Assembly: GCA_900551295.1 (NCBI GenBank)
Contig: URVJ01000003.1
Span: 77,441 to 141,440, forward strand
DNA length: 64,000 bases
Direction of reading: 5' to 3'
Source of the DNA: an uncultured Eubacteriales bacterium
Lineage (GTDB): Bacteria; Bacillota; Clostridia; Oscillospirales; CAG-382
The translations under genes and the position numbers were made by a program. Below are positions 8,258 to 16,872 of this stretch, in pieces (the first letter of the stretch is position 1; every line of letters begins with the position of its first letter). Under the pieces are notes generated by a model. That model saw only the letters and a list, made by a program, of their open reading frames with translations, was not told the origin of the DNA and searched no databases.

Positions 8258-9301
8258 ATGAGCGGCACAAAGAAAATTAACGCCGGTATAATCGGTGCAA
8301 CGGGATATGCGGGCTGCGAACTTTTCAGACTGCTTACCTGTCACAAAAACGTAAACATAAGCGCGGTATCCTCTTCAAGCTTTGAGGGAAAACAGCTTTC
8401 CGAAATATATCCGGCTCTCTCAGGCAAAGGCGACATGGTTCTCTGCGGCATGGACGAGGTTATAGAAAAATCCGACGTCATCTTTGCGGCTCTTCCGCAC
8501 GGGCTTTCGGAACCTCTTGCCGAAAAATGCATATCGGCAGGCAAAGTGCTTATAGATCTCGGCGCGGATTTCAGACTTTACGACAAAGACGACTACAAAA
8601 AGTGGTACGGACTTGATTTCAAATATCCGTCCTTACACAAAAAAGCGCTCTACTGTCTGCCCGAAATTAACAGGGACAAAATCAAAAGCGTAGATATAAT
8701 CGCAAATCCCGGCTGCTATCCGACAAGCATTGCTCTCGGACTTATGCCGGCGCTCAAAAACGATCTTTGCTTTACGGACGGCATTATAATAGACTCAAAG
8801 AGCGGCGTTACGGGCGCAGGACGTTCTCTCACCCAGAATACGCACTATCCCGACACAAACGAGGCTTTCTCGGCTTATAAGGCAGGTCTTCACAGACATA
8901 CTCCCGAAATCGAACAGACATTGAGTATTCTTTCGGGCAAGGAAATAAACGTCACCTTTGTTCCTCATCTGCTGCCGGTAAACCGAGGCATTCTCTCGAC
9001 AATATACATAAAGACAAACAGAAATTTTGACGAAATATACAACTGCTACAAGGACGCTTACAAAGACGAAAAATTCGTGCGCGTAATGCCGCAGAACTCA
9101 TATGCAAACATCAAAAACGTAAGAATGTCAAACTACTGCGACATATCTCTGCATTTTGACGCGCACACATCTACGCTTATAATCACAAGCGCGATAGACA
9201 ACATGGTTAAAGGCGCTGCCGGACAGGCAATACAGAACATGAACATACGCTTCGGCTTTGACGAGGACGAGGCTCTGACCATGCTTGCGCCATCTTTCTG
9301 A
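8258..9301 (+). CDS. argC: N-acetyl-gamma-glutamyl-phosphate reductase
   Basis: NADPH-dependent reduction of N-acetylglutamyl phosphate to the semialdehyde, the third step of arginine synthesis. From the ATG at 8258 it has 347 residues. The Rossmann motif GATGYAGCELFRLL is at the N-terminus, and the catalytic cysteine sits in ANPGCYPTS. I chose 8258 over the in-frame ATG at 8237 because AAGGAGG at 8243-8249 is ideally placed for it; the earlier ATG has no ribosome site and would overlap argH. It is followed 17 bases later by argJ. Confidence 0.97.
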   Translation: MSGTKKINAGIIGATGYAGCELFRLLTCHKNVNISAVSSSSFEGKQLSEIYPALSGKGDMVLCGMDEVIEKSDVIFAALPHGLSEPLAEKCISAGKVLIDLGADFRLYDKDDYKKWYGLDFKYPSLHKKALYCLPEINRDKIKSVDIIANPGCYPTSIALGLMPALKNDLCFTDGIIIDSKSGVTGAGRSLTQNTHYPDTNEAFSAYKAGLHRHTPEIEQTLSILSGKEINVTFVPHLLPVNRGILSTIYIKTNRNFDEIYNCYKDAYKDEKFVRVMPQNSYANIKNVRMSNYCDISLHFDAHTSTLIITSAIDNMVKGAAGQAIQNMNIRFGFDEDEALTMLAPSF

Positions 9302-9318
9302 CAAACGGGGTGAATAAT

Positions 9319-10557
9319 ATGAACGAAACAAAGATAAAACGCGCCGAGGGCGGTATTACATATCCTCTGGGCTTTAAGGCTTCGGGTATACACTGCGGAC
9401 TTCGCAAAAACAAGAACAAAAAAGATCTTGCTCTCATACTTTCCGATACCGAGTGCGACGCCGCCGCAATCTATACAACAAACAAGGTGTACGGCGCACC
9501 CATAAAGGTGACAAGATTGCACCTTGAAAACGGAAAAGCGCGCGCCGTCATATGCAACAGCGGAAACGCCAACACCTGCAATCCCGACGGCGTTGAAAAG
9601 GCAGAGACCATGTGCAAGGCTCTTTCAGAAAAGCTCGGAATCGACGAAAACGACGTCGTTGTAGCCTCCACCGGCGTAATAGGTCAGACGCTTGACGTAC
9701 AGCCCATAATAAACGGCATACCGACGCTTATTTCGGAGCTTGACAGCTCACCGGAGGCAGGATACTGCGCCGCAGCCGCAATAATGACCACCGACACAAG
9801 GCTTAAACAGATCGCCGCCGAGATCACGCTTTCGGGAAAGACTGTAAAAATAGGCGGAATGGCAAAAGGTTCCGGCATGATAAGTCCCAACATGGCGACA
9901 ATGCTCTGCTTTATAACGACAGACGCCGACATTGATTACACGGTGCTGCGTCCTCTGCTCAAAGAGGTTGCCGACAAGACCTTTAACATGATAAGCGTAG
10001 ACGGCGACACAAGCACCAACGACACACTCTGCGTCCTCGCGTCCGGAAAAGCCGGGAACGCACGCATAACACAGCAGAACGGAGAGGATTACGAAAGCTT
10101 TAAGGCAGGTCTTGAGTACGTATGCAAATATCTTGCGCGCAAAATGGCTGCCGACGGAGAGGGTGCGACAAAGCTGCTCGAATGTAAGATACGCGGCTGC
10201 TCGGATTATCAGAAAGCGCGCGTGCTTGCAAAATCCGTTATAAATTCTCCGCTTGTAAAAACGGCTATGTTCGGTTCCGACGCAAACTGGGGACGAGTGC
10301 TCTGCGCTCTCGGATATGCCGGAGTTGAATTCGATCCCGAAAAGGTTGAAGTAAACTTTATATCGAATTCCGGCGAAATAAACGTCTGCAAAAACGGCGG
10401 AAACGTAAACTTCGACGAGGACAAGGCAAAAACCGTTCTCAGCGCAGACGCGGTTACAATCGACGTTGATATGCACGAGGGCGACAGCACCGCAACGGCA
10501 TTCGGCTGCGATTTAAGCTACGAATATGTGCGCATAAACGGCGACTACCGCTCATAA
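9319..10557 (+). CDS. argJ: Bifunctional ornithine acetyltransferase / N-acetylglutamate synthase
   Basis: Moves acetyl from N-acetylornithine to glutamate, regenerating N-acetylglutamate and releasing ornithine. Some members also use acetyl-CoA. The precursor cleaves itself before the Thr of the MATML motif (Thr about residue 194) to give two subunits sharing the active site, and GSGMISPNMATM is intact. It has 412 residues from the ATG at 9319, preceded by GGGGTG. A GTG at 9310 lies inside that ribosome site and is not a likely start. No argA or argE is seen in the window, which fits the cyclic acetyl route. Confidence 0.96.
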   Translation: MNETKIKRAEGGITYPLGFKASGIHCGLRKNKNKKDLALILSDTECDAAAIYTTNKVYGAPIKVTRLHLENGKARAVICNSGNANTCNPDGVEKAETMCKALSEKLGIDENDVVVASTGVIGQTLDVQPIINGIPTLISELDSSPEAGYCAAAAIMTTDTRLKQIAAEITLSGKTVKIGGMAKGSGMISPNMATMLCFITTDADIDYTVLRPLLKEVADKTFNMISVDGDTSTNDTLCVLASGKAGNARITQQNGEDYESFKAGLEYVCKYLARKMAADGEGATKLLECKIRGCSDYQKARVLAKSVINSPLVKTAMFGSDANWGRVLCALGYAGVEFDPEKVEVNFISNSGEINVCKNGGNVNFDEDKAKTVLSADAVTIDVDMHEGDSTATAFGCDLSYEYVRINGDYRS

Positions 10558-10585
10558 ATTATTTTTTGCGAAAGGCAGCACTTCT

Positions 10586-11455
10586 ATGTTTATCTCAAAT
10601 ATCGACAAGGCAAAGGTACTTATCCAGGCTCTGCCTTACATACAGGAATACTACGGAAAGACCGTCGTTGTAAAGTACGGCGGAAACGCAATGACGAACG
10701 ACGGTTTAAAGCAGGCGGTAATATCCGACCTTGTGCTGCTTAAGCTCGTCGGAATAAACGTCGTTCTTGTACACGGCGGCGGGCCCGAAATATCGTCAAT
10801 GCTTGACAGGCTCGGCGTTGAAACCAAGTTTATAAACGGTCTGAGATACACCTCTGACGAGGCGGTTGAAGTCGTACAGATGGTGCTTGCCGGAAAGACA
10901 AACAAGGATCTTGTAAACAAGATAAACGCAATCGGCGGCAGCGCCGTCGGTCTTTCGGGCATAGACGGAGGTCTTATAAAGGCTAAAAAGCTGTCCGACG
11001 GCATAAACGATTTCGGAAACGTCGGAGAAATAGTCGAAGTCAACACAAAGATCGTGACCGACAACATAAAGAACGGATTTATTCCCGTAATCGCAACGGT
11101 TGCGACGGGCTGCGACGGAGAAAGTCCCGTATACAACATAAACGCAGACACTGCGGCTGCCGAAATTGCAATAGCTCTCGGCGCGGAAAAGCTTATTCTG
11201 CTTACCGACATAAAGGGACTTATGAGAGACGTAAAGGACGAGGACTCGCTTATATCCGTCGTAAAGCTCTCGGAAATAGAAACGCTGAAAGCCGAAGGCA
11301 TAATCAAGGGCGGCATGATTCCCAAAGTTGACTGCTGCGCTCAAACCGTAAAAAACGGCGTAAAGCGCGCCCACATAATCGACGGCAGGCTGCTTCACTC
11401 AATACTCATAGAAATGCTTTCCGATGAAGGTATCGGAACAATGTTTACCGAATAA
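10586..11455 (+). CDS. argB: Acetylglutamate kinase
   Basis: Phosphorylates N-acetylglutamate with ATP, the second and usually arginine-controlled step. The 289 residues carry the amino-acid-kinase fold motifs KYGGNAM, VHGGGPEIS and GGMIPKVD. A helical N-terminal extension (about residues 1-20, before VVVKYGG) resembles the arginine-sensitive hexameric kinases, in which this helix links dimers and takes part in inhibition, so feedback control by arginine is likely but inferred. GAAAGG precedes the ATG. It lies 28 bases after argJ and 33 before argD. Confidence 0.96.
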   Translation: MFISNIDKAKVLIQALPYIQEYYGKTVVVKYGGNAMTNDGLKQAVISDLVLLKLVGINVVLVHGGGPEISSMLDRLGVETKFINGLRYTSDEAVEVVQMVLAGKTNKDLVNKINAIGGSAVGLSGIDGGLIKAKKLSDGINDFGNVGEIVEVNTKIVTDNIKNGFIPVIATVATGCDGESPVYNINADTAAAEIAIALGAEKLILLTDIKGLMRDVKDEDSLISVVKLSEIETLKAEGIIKGGMIPKVDCCAQTVKNGVKRAHIIDGRLLHSILIEMLSDEGIGTMFTE

Positions 11456-11488
11456 AACAAACTTACATTATTTAAAGAGAAATTAAAG

Positions 11489-12664
11489 ATGAATACAAAA
11501 GAACTCGATCAGAAATACATAATGTCAACATATTCGCGCCACGAGCCGGTTATTGACCATGCAAAGGGCTGCGTACTGTACGGCGAGGACGGAAAAGAGT
11601 ATCTCGATTTCGGCAGCGGCATAGGAACGCTCAGTCTCGGCTCCTGCGACAAAGGTTACATTTCGGCTGTCACGGCGCAGCTTGAAAAAACTCAGCACGT
11701 TTCAAACTACTTTGCAAGCGCTCCAGCCTCTCATCTTGCCGAAAAGCTCATGACGCTTACCGGATATTCCAAAGTCTTTTTTTGCAACTCAGGCGCCGAA
11801 GCCAACGAATGTGCGATAAAAATTGCACGCAAATACAGTTTTGACAAGTACGGCAAAAACAGAAACGCCATAATCACCTTTGACAAGTCGTTTCACGGCA
11901 GAACCGTAACCACTCTTTCCGCAACGGGTCAGGACGTTTTTCACAACTACTTTTTCCCGTTTACAGAAGGTTTCAGATACTGCGAATTCAACAACAAAGA
12001 CGCTCTTAAAGCGGCGCTTACCGACGACGTTTGTGCTGTCATGTTCGAGTGCATACAGGGCGAAGGCGGCGTAAACGTTATGGACAGAGATTTTGCGGCA
12101 TTTATGAAAGAACAGTGCGAAAAGCGCGACATACTGCTTGTATGCGACGAGGTTCAGACCGGCGTCGGAAGAACCGGAACGCTGTATTCGTTTGAGTCTT
12201 TCGGAATAAAACCGGACGTTTTCACAAGCGCAAAAGGTCTTGCGGGCGGACTTCCGATAGGCGCTGCGATAGTCGGTGAAAAGTGCGCGGACATTCTCAC
12301 TCGCGGAACTCACGGCTCTACTTTCGGCGCAAATCCCGTTTCATGCGCCGCAGCGAACTACGTTATCTCAAAAATAAGCGAAAAAAGCTTTCTTGAAAAC
12401 GTAAAACAAAACGGCGAATATCTCGGAAACGCGCTTTCAAAAATAGGCGGCAGCAAAAATCTCGGCGTCCGCGGCAAAGGGCTTATGCTCGGCATAAAAA
12501 CAAGCGTTCCCACGTCGGAATTTGCCGACAAGGCTCTCGAAAACGGCTTATTTGTACTCACAGCCGGCAAAGACGTTATAAGAATTCTGCCTCCGCTTGT
12601 TATAACCAAAGAGGAAATCGACAAGGGCGTCGCTATTCTTGAAAAAACCTTCTCTCAATTCTGA
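11489..12664 (+). CDS. argD: Acetylornithine aminotransferase
   Basis: PLP-dependent class III aminotransferase converting N-acetylglutamate semialdehyde to N-acetylornithine. The 391 residues include CNSGAEANECAIK for the phosphate site, CDEVQTGVGRTG with the PLP-contacting Asp, and the Schiff-base Lys249 in FTSAKGLAGGLPIG. Some members of the family also act on succinyldiaminopimelate, but this organism appears to use DapL for DAP, so an arginine role fits best. It lies between argB and argF in the same run. Confidence 0.95.
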   Translation: MNTKELDQKYIMSTYSRHEPVIDHAKGCVLYGEDGKEYLDFGSGIGTLSLGSCDKGYISAVTAQLEKTQHVSNYFASAPASHLAEKLMTLTGYSKVFFCNSGAEANECAIKIARKYSFDKYGKNRNAIITFDKSFHGRTVTTLSATGQDVFHNYFFPFTEGFRYCEFNNKDALKAALTDDVCAVMFECIQGEGGVNVMDRDFAAFMKEQCEKRDILLVCDEVQTGVGRTGTLYSFESFGIKPDVFTSAKGLAGGLPIGAAIVGEKCADILTRGTHGSTFGANPVSCAAANYVISKISEKSFLENVKQNGEYLGNALSKIGGSKNLGVRGKGLMLGIKTSVPTSEFADKALENGLFVLTAGKDVIRILPPLVITKEEIDKGVAILEKTFSQF

Positions 12665-12688
12665 AAAATTCAAAAGGAAGATACAAAG

Positions 12689-13597
12689 ATGAAAAAAGAC
12701 TTACTTAAAATGCAGGATCTTTCCAAAGACGAGCTTATGAACTTGCTTGAGCTTGCGGAAAAGCTGAAATACGAAAAAAAGCACGGAATACCGCACGAAA
12801 TTTTAAAGGGCAAAACCCTCGGCATGATTTTTGAGAAATCCTCGACGAGAACCCGTATATCCTTTGAAACCGGCATTTATCAGCTCGGCGGAACAGGTTT
12901 ATTTTTAAGCTCCAAGGAAACGCAGCTCGGCAGAGGAGAGCCTATAAAGGACACTGCGCGCGTACTTTCACGCTATCTTGACGGAATTATGATACGCACT
13001 TTCGGTCAGGAGATTGTCGAAGAGCTTGCGGAATATGCGTCAATCCCCGTCATAAACGCTCTTACGGACTATGCGCACCCGTGTCAGGTTCTTGCGGACT
13101 TACTTACGATAAAAGAATACAAAGGCGGATTTGACGGCAAAAAAATGTGCTTTATCGGTGACGGAAACAACATGGCAAACTCTCTTATCGTCGGCGGACT
13201 GCTTGCCGGAATGGACGTTGCGGTTGCAACGCCGAAAGATTACCGTCCGGACAAGTCTGTACTTGACTTTGCCGCAAAATACGGCTCTAAGTTTGCGCTT
13301 ACGACAAGTATTACCGACGCCGCACGCGATTCCGACGCCGTATTTACCGACGTATGGTCAAGCATGGGCATGGAAGGCGAAATTGAAAAGAGAAAGAAAG
13401 ATTTTGCCGGATTCCAGATAAACGACGAGGTCATGGCTGCCGCAAACAAGGGTGCTATCGTTCAGCACTGTCTGCCGGCTCACCGCGGAGAAGAAATCAC
13501 AGCCGAGGTCTTTGAGGCTCATGCGAACGAGATATTTGACGAGGCTGAAAACAGGCTTCATGCTCAGAAAGCCGTTATGGCAACGCTGATGAAGTGA
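12689..13597 (+). CDS. argF: Ornithine carbamoyltransferase
   Basis: Condenses carbamoyl phosphate with ornithine to give citrulline. The 302 residues contain the carbamoyl-phosphate site EKSSTRTR, the middle-domain HPCQ motif (YAHPCQVLADL), and the catalytic HCLPAHRG near the C-terminus. The neighbouring biosynthetic genes indicate the anabolic enzyme rather than arginine-deiminase-type ArcB. The carbamoyl-phosphate synthase genes are 2 kb downstream. GGAAG precedes the ATG. It is the last arg gene and is followed by an intergenic repeat. Confidence 0.97.
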   Translation: MKKDLLKMQDLSKDELMNLLELAEKLKYEKKHGIPHEILKGKTLGMIFEKSSTRTRISFETGIYQLGGTGLFLSSKETQLGRGEPIKDTARVLSRYLDGIMIRTFGQEIVEELAEYASIPVINALTDYAHPCQVLADLLTIKEYKGGFDGKKMCFIGDGNNMANSLIVGGLLAGMDVAVATPKDYRPDKSVLDFAAKYGSKFALTTSITDAARDSDAVFTDVWSSMGMEGEIEKRKKDFAGFQINDEVMAAANKGAIVQHCLPAHRGEEITAEVFEAHANEIFDEAENRLHAQKAVMATLMK

Positions 13598-13630
13598 CGC
13601 TGAGCTGAGCGCGGTTTTTTGAGCGGCTTT

Positions 13631-13800
13631 TGATTATTTGGGGCTAAAACGGGAAATTCTCTTCAAAGTGCAGCTTTGTACTGACGCTTTTCTGCGGAGT
13701 AAAGTCCTCCTACGAGGAAAAAGTGGGCGTATAAAGTCGCACATGGCAGTGAATAATCTGTTTCCGCCTAAATCAAGCAACACTCACCCAAGCGAAAAAA
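13631..13800 (+). repeat. Intergenic repeat copy A (palindromic form)
   Basis: The central part (about 13680-13720: TACTGACGCTTTTCT, then a GGAG...AAAGTCCTCC stretch and CGAGGAAAAAG) closely matches 47475-47520 and partly 56012-56041. The right flank, read as reverse complement (13800 down to about 13735: TGAGTGTTGCTTG, then CGGAAAC), again matches the left end of the 47.4 kb copy (from 47421), so this copy is two left ends facing each other. No ORF of note. It lies between argF and a minus-strand gene. Confidence 0.7.
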
Positions 13801-13829
13801 ATAAGCACCCCGTCAAGTAAGGTGCTTAT
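13794..13829 (-). terminator. Terminator of the hypothetical gene 13813-14157
   Basis: Minus-strand ATAAGCACC pairs with GGTGCTTAT (13801-13829 on +) and is followed by TTTTTTC. The stem includes the last codons and stop of the gene. It may also stop some plus-strand transcripts from argF, but there is no T run on that side. Confidence 0.82.
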
Positions 13830-14157
13830 CATAGTAAACCGTAAAAGTTTTTTGTTCGGAGGAATTAAGCTCCGTGCCGGAAAAGACCGCGCCGTCAAGG
13901 CTCATAAATTCCCAGACAGATAATTCGTCAATTCTGAACCTGAACGCGCTCGACACGCCGAATGTCAGCTCGATAATGCCGTCGTCAACAATGTTCAAAT
14001 GTCCGTCGCGTCCGATTATCAGATCTTCTCCGTCGGGATTCTTTATGCTTGCATATTTTACGTGCGTGTCATGCAGCTTTTTGCATATCATTCTGCTCTG
14101 CGCCGCGTTTTTGCCGCCGGACGAAAATTTCCCGAAAACCGCGGATATTATACCCAT
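13813..14157 (-). CDS. Hypothetical protein, 114 residues
   Basis: I do not recognise a family. The predicted soluble protein has a basic N-terminal third (FGKFSSGGKNAAQSRMICKKLHD), then a beta-rich stretch (EDLIIGRDGHLNIVDDGIIELTF and RFRIDELSVWEFMSL) and a polar end. There is no signal peptide or membrane segment. A GGAG precedes the ATG at 14157 at about 11 bases; a TTG two codons earlier (14163) is an alternative start. It is transcribed against argF and away from purA, and has its own terminator overlapping the stop, so it appears to be a monocistronic real gene rather than a shadow. Confidence 0.6.
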   Translation of the reverse strand: MGIISAVFGKFSSGGKNAAQSRMICKKLHDTHVKYASIKNPDGEDLIIGRDGHLNIVDDGIIELTFGVSSAFRFRIDELSVWEFMSLDGAVFSGTELNSSEQKTFTVYYDKHLT

Positions 14158-14326
14158 ATTCAAACTATCTCCGTATCAGAAAATACGAATTTATTTTACC
14201 ACAGGCATTATCAATAACGCAATATATATATTGTAACATTTTTGTGTGCGGCAAATGTTTGTAGATACGTCCAAAAATGCCGCGTTTATATGCGTCAAAG
14301 TCTACACTTCACCGATGTGCGGCTTA

Positions 14327-14355
14327 TTGACAAACACCGCGTATTATTATATAAT
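14327..14355 (+). promoter_or_regulatory. Promoter of purA
   Basis: TTGACA (14327-14332) and TATAAT (14350-14355), 17-base spacer, both full consensus. The roughly 80-base leader contains a GTGCGC-AGAT-GCGCAC hairpin (14371-14386). No recognised riboswitch is seen. Confidence 0.88.
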
Positions 14356-14440
14356 AGTTTGTCGGGGGCTGTGCGCAGATGCGCACTCTCCGTCTGAAAA
14401 GGAACACACAAAATATAAATTGAAAGGTGAGCTAATCAAA

Positions 14441-15721
14441 ATGCTAACTGCAATTTCAGGAATTAACTGGGGCGACGAAGGAAAGGGACGTATGGTCGAT
14501 CTTCTTTCGGAAAACGCCGACTACGTCGTAAGATACCAGGGCGGAAACAACGCCGGTCACACCGTTATCAACGAGTACGGAGAATTCAAGCTCAATCTTC
14601 TCCCGTCGGGTATTTGCCGCAAAAACGTCGTCAACATCATGGGAAACGGAATGGTTATAGACCTTGCGCATCTTGTAGGCGAAATTGAAAGAGTCAGAGA
14701 AAAGGGCGTTTCCGTTTCTCCCGAAAATCTCAAAATAAGCGACAAAGCGACTATCGTTCTTCCCTACCATGTTCAGCTTGACATTCTTGAAGAAACCCGC
14801 CTCACACAGGTCACCGGCAAGCCCTACGGCTCTACAAGACGCGGAATAGCTCCCGTCTACGGCGACAAATACATGAAAAAGACCATCAGAATGTCCGACC
14901 TTTTCTTTGAGGACGATCTTCGCGAAAATGTGAAAGACATCGTTACATGGAAAAATCTTCTCATTCACAACGGCTACGGTGCGGACGAAGTTAAGCCCGA
15001 GGACATAATGGACTGGCTCCACACCTACGGCGAAAAATTAAAGCCTTACGTTACCGACGTCGGCAAAATTCTCTACGAGGCAAACAAATCCGGCAAGAGC
15101 ATTATTTTCGAGGCTCAGCTCGGGGCTTTGCGCGATATTGATTTCGGTATTTATCCTTACACTTCATCATCTTCCACAATTTCGGCTTACGCTCCCATAG
15201 GCGCCGGTATTCCCGGAATGAAGCTTGACAAGAGCATAGGCATTATGAAGGCGTATTCGACTTGCGTAGGCGCAGGTCCGTTCACCGTAAGAATGTCGGG
15301 AGATGAAGCCGAAGAACTCAGAAAAGCCGGCAACGAATACGGTGCGGCAACCGGCAGACCGAGAGAAGTAGGCGCGTTTGACGTGGTTGCGTCCAAGTAC
15401 GGCGTAATGCTTCAGGGCACCGACGAGGTTGCGCTGACAAAGCTTGACGTGCTTTCGTATCTTGACAAGATTCCCGTCTGCGTTGCATACGATATTGACG
15501 GCGAAATTACAACAGATTTTCCCTGCGGAAAGCGTCTTGACATCGCAAAGCCGGTTATAAAGTACCTTGACGGCTGGAAATGCGACATTTCGGCTTGCAG
15601 AAAGCTTGAAGATCTTCCCGAAAAGGCAAGAGAGTACATTGATTTCATCTCAAAGTCCGTCGGCTGTTATATCAAATATATTTCCGTCGGCGCAAGCAGA
15701 GAGGCATATATAGAAGCATAA
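14441..15721 (+). CDS. purA: Adenylosuccinate synthetase
   Basis: Makes adenylosuccinate from IMP, aspartate and GTP, the committed step to AMP. The 426 residues begin with the GTP-binding WGDEGKGR loop, and QGGNNAGHTV carries the catalytic His. GSTRRGIAP and TGRPREVGAFD are the IMP and GTP contact segments. I placed the start at 14441: GAAAGGTGA is correctly spaced, the protein begins as the family does, and the strong promoter lies inside the longer open frame from 14246. It is followed after 62 bases by carA. Confidence 0.97.
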   Translation: MLTAISGINWGDEGKGRMVDLLSENADYVVRYQGGNNAGHTVINEYGEFKLNLLPSGICRKNVVNIMGNGMVIDLAHLVGEIERVREKGVSVSPENLKISDKATIVLPYHVQLDILEETRLTQVTGKPYGSTRRGIAPVYGDKYMKKTIRMSDLFFEDDLRENVKDIVTWKNLLIHNGYGADEVKPEDIMDWLHTYGEKLKPYVTDVGKILYEANKSGKSIIFEAQLGALRDIDFGIYPYTSSSSTISAYAPIGAGIPGMKLDKSIGIMKAYSTCVGAGPFTVRMSGDEAEELRKAGNEYGAATGRPREVGAFDVVASKYGVMLQGTDEVALTKLDVLSYLDKIPVCVAYDIDGEITTDFPCGKRLDIAKPVIKYLDGWKCDISACRKLEDLPEKAREYIDFISKSVGCYIKYISVGASREAYIEA

Positions 15722-15783
15722 CAACAAGGGTGTTGGGGTTTTAACTTCGGCACCCTTAACTTTAAAAATACGGAGGAAAAACT

Positions 15784-16872
15784 GTGTCAAAGGCTTATTT
15801 GATTTTGGAAAACGGCAGGATTTTCGAGGGTGAATCCTTCGGAGCAAAAGCCGAAACAACCGGCGAAGTCGTATTCACGACCGGAATGACGGGGTACCTT
15901 GAAACGCTCACCGATCCGAGCTATTCTGGACAGATCGTAGTTCAGACCTTTCCGCTTATAGGAAACTACGGTGTGATACCCGAAGATTTTGAAAGCGAAA
16001 AACCTCATCTCAAAGGCTATGTCGTAAGAGAAGTCTGCGACAAACCGTCAAACTTCAGATGCGGCGGAAAACTCTCGGATTTTCTCGAAAAGAGCGGCAT
16101 CACGGGAATTTGCGGCATAGACACGAGAGCGCTCACGAGAATAGTCCGCGAACACGGCGTCATGAACGGCAGCATTGTTTTTGACTGCGAAAATCTCGAA
16201 GAAAAGCTGAAAACCGTAAAGAATTACTCCGTAAAAGACCCGGTAAAGCTTGTAAGCGCTAAAACTGCGGTTTTGACCTCTCCGTTTGCAAAATACAAGG
16301 TTGCATTATATGATTTCGGTGCAAAAAAGAGCATTGCTGACGAGCTTATCGAACGCGACTGCGAGGTTCATGTATTCAGTGCCGATTCAAGCGCCGAAGA
16401 TATATTAAGCATAAAGCCCGACGGCATAATGCTTTCCAATGGCCCGGGCGACCCCAAGGACAACGTATTTGTCATTGAACAGCTTAAAATACTTGCAGAG
16501 AAAAAAATCCCGATATTCGGAATATGTCTCGGGCATCAGCTCCTTGCTCTCTCTCAGGGCGCGGACACGCACAAATTAAAGTACGGTCACAGAGGCGCAA
16601 ACCAGCCTGTCGTAGAAACCGCCACAGGCAAGGTATTCATCACAAGCCAAAACCACGGCTACGCCGTATCAACGGAAAATCTTCCGTCAAACTGCCGCGT
16701 ATCTTTCATTAACGCAAACGACTCGACCTGCGAAGGTATCGAATACACCGATATGCCGGCATTTACGGTACAGTTCCACCCCGAGGCAAGCGCAGGTCCG
16801 CTTGACACAAAGTTTTTATTTGACAAATTCTTGGAGCTTATAAAGGAGGTAAATTTCAATGCCGTTAAATAA
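15784..16872 (+). CDS. carA: Carbamoyl-phosphate synthase small (glutaminase) subunit
   Basis: Hydrolyses glutamine and passes ammonia through a tunnel to CarB. The 362 residues comprise an N-terminal CarA-specific domain (GESFGAKAETTGEVVF, about 1-150) and a class I glutamine amidotransferase domain with nucleophile Cys248 in FGICLGHQ and the partner His/Glu in FHPEA. The start is GTG, chosen because CGGAGGAAAA stands in the correct place and no ATG fits. Its 3' end overlaps the start of carB by 14 bases. Whether this pair serves arginine, pyrimidines or both cannot be read from the sequence; the nearby argF suggests at least arginine. Confidence 0.96.
   Translation: MSKAYLILENGRIFEGESFGAKAETTGEVVFTTGMTGYLETLTDPSYSGQIVVQTFPLIGNYGVIPEDFESEKPHLKGYVVREVCDKPSNFRCGGKLSDFLEKSGITGICGIDTRALTRIVREHGVMNGSIVFDCENLEEKLKTVKNYSVKDPVKLVSAKTAVLTSPFAKYKVALYDFGAKKSIADELIERDCEVHVFSADSSAEDILSIKPDGIMLSNGPGDPKDNVFVIEQLKILAEKKIPIFGICLGHQLLALSQGADTHKLKYGHRGANQPVVETATGKVFITSQNHGYAVSTENLPSNCRVSFINANDSTCEGIEYTDMPAFTVQFHPEASAGPLDTKFLFDKFLELIKEVNFNAVK

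Noticed and set aside
13598..13620. Possible argF terminator (CGCT/AGCG stem then TTTTTT)
   Set aside because: Only a 4-bp stem; too weak to call.
14371..14386. Riboswitch in the purA leader
   Set aside because: Only one short hairpin, GTGCGC-AGAT-GCGCAC; no purine-riboswitch features seen.
15726..15757. AAGGGTG/CACCCTT hairpin between purA and carA
   Set aside because: Stem interrupted by a long loop and followed by few T; not a convincing terminator.
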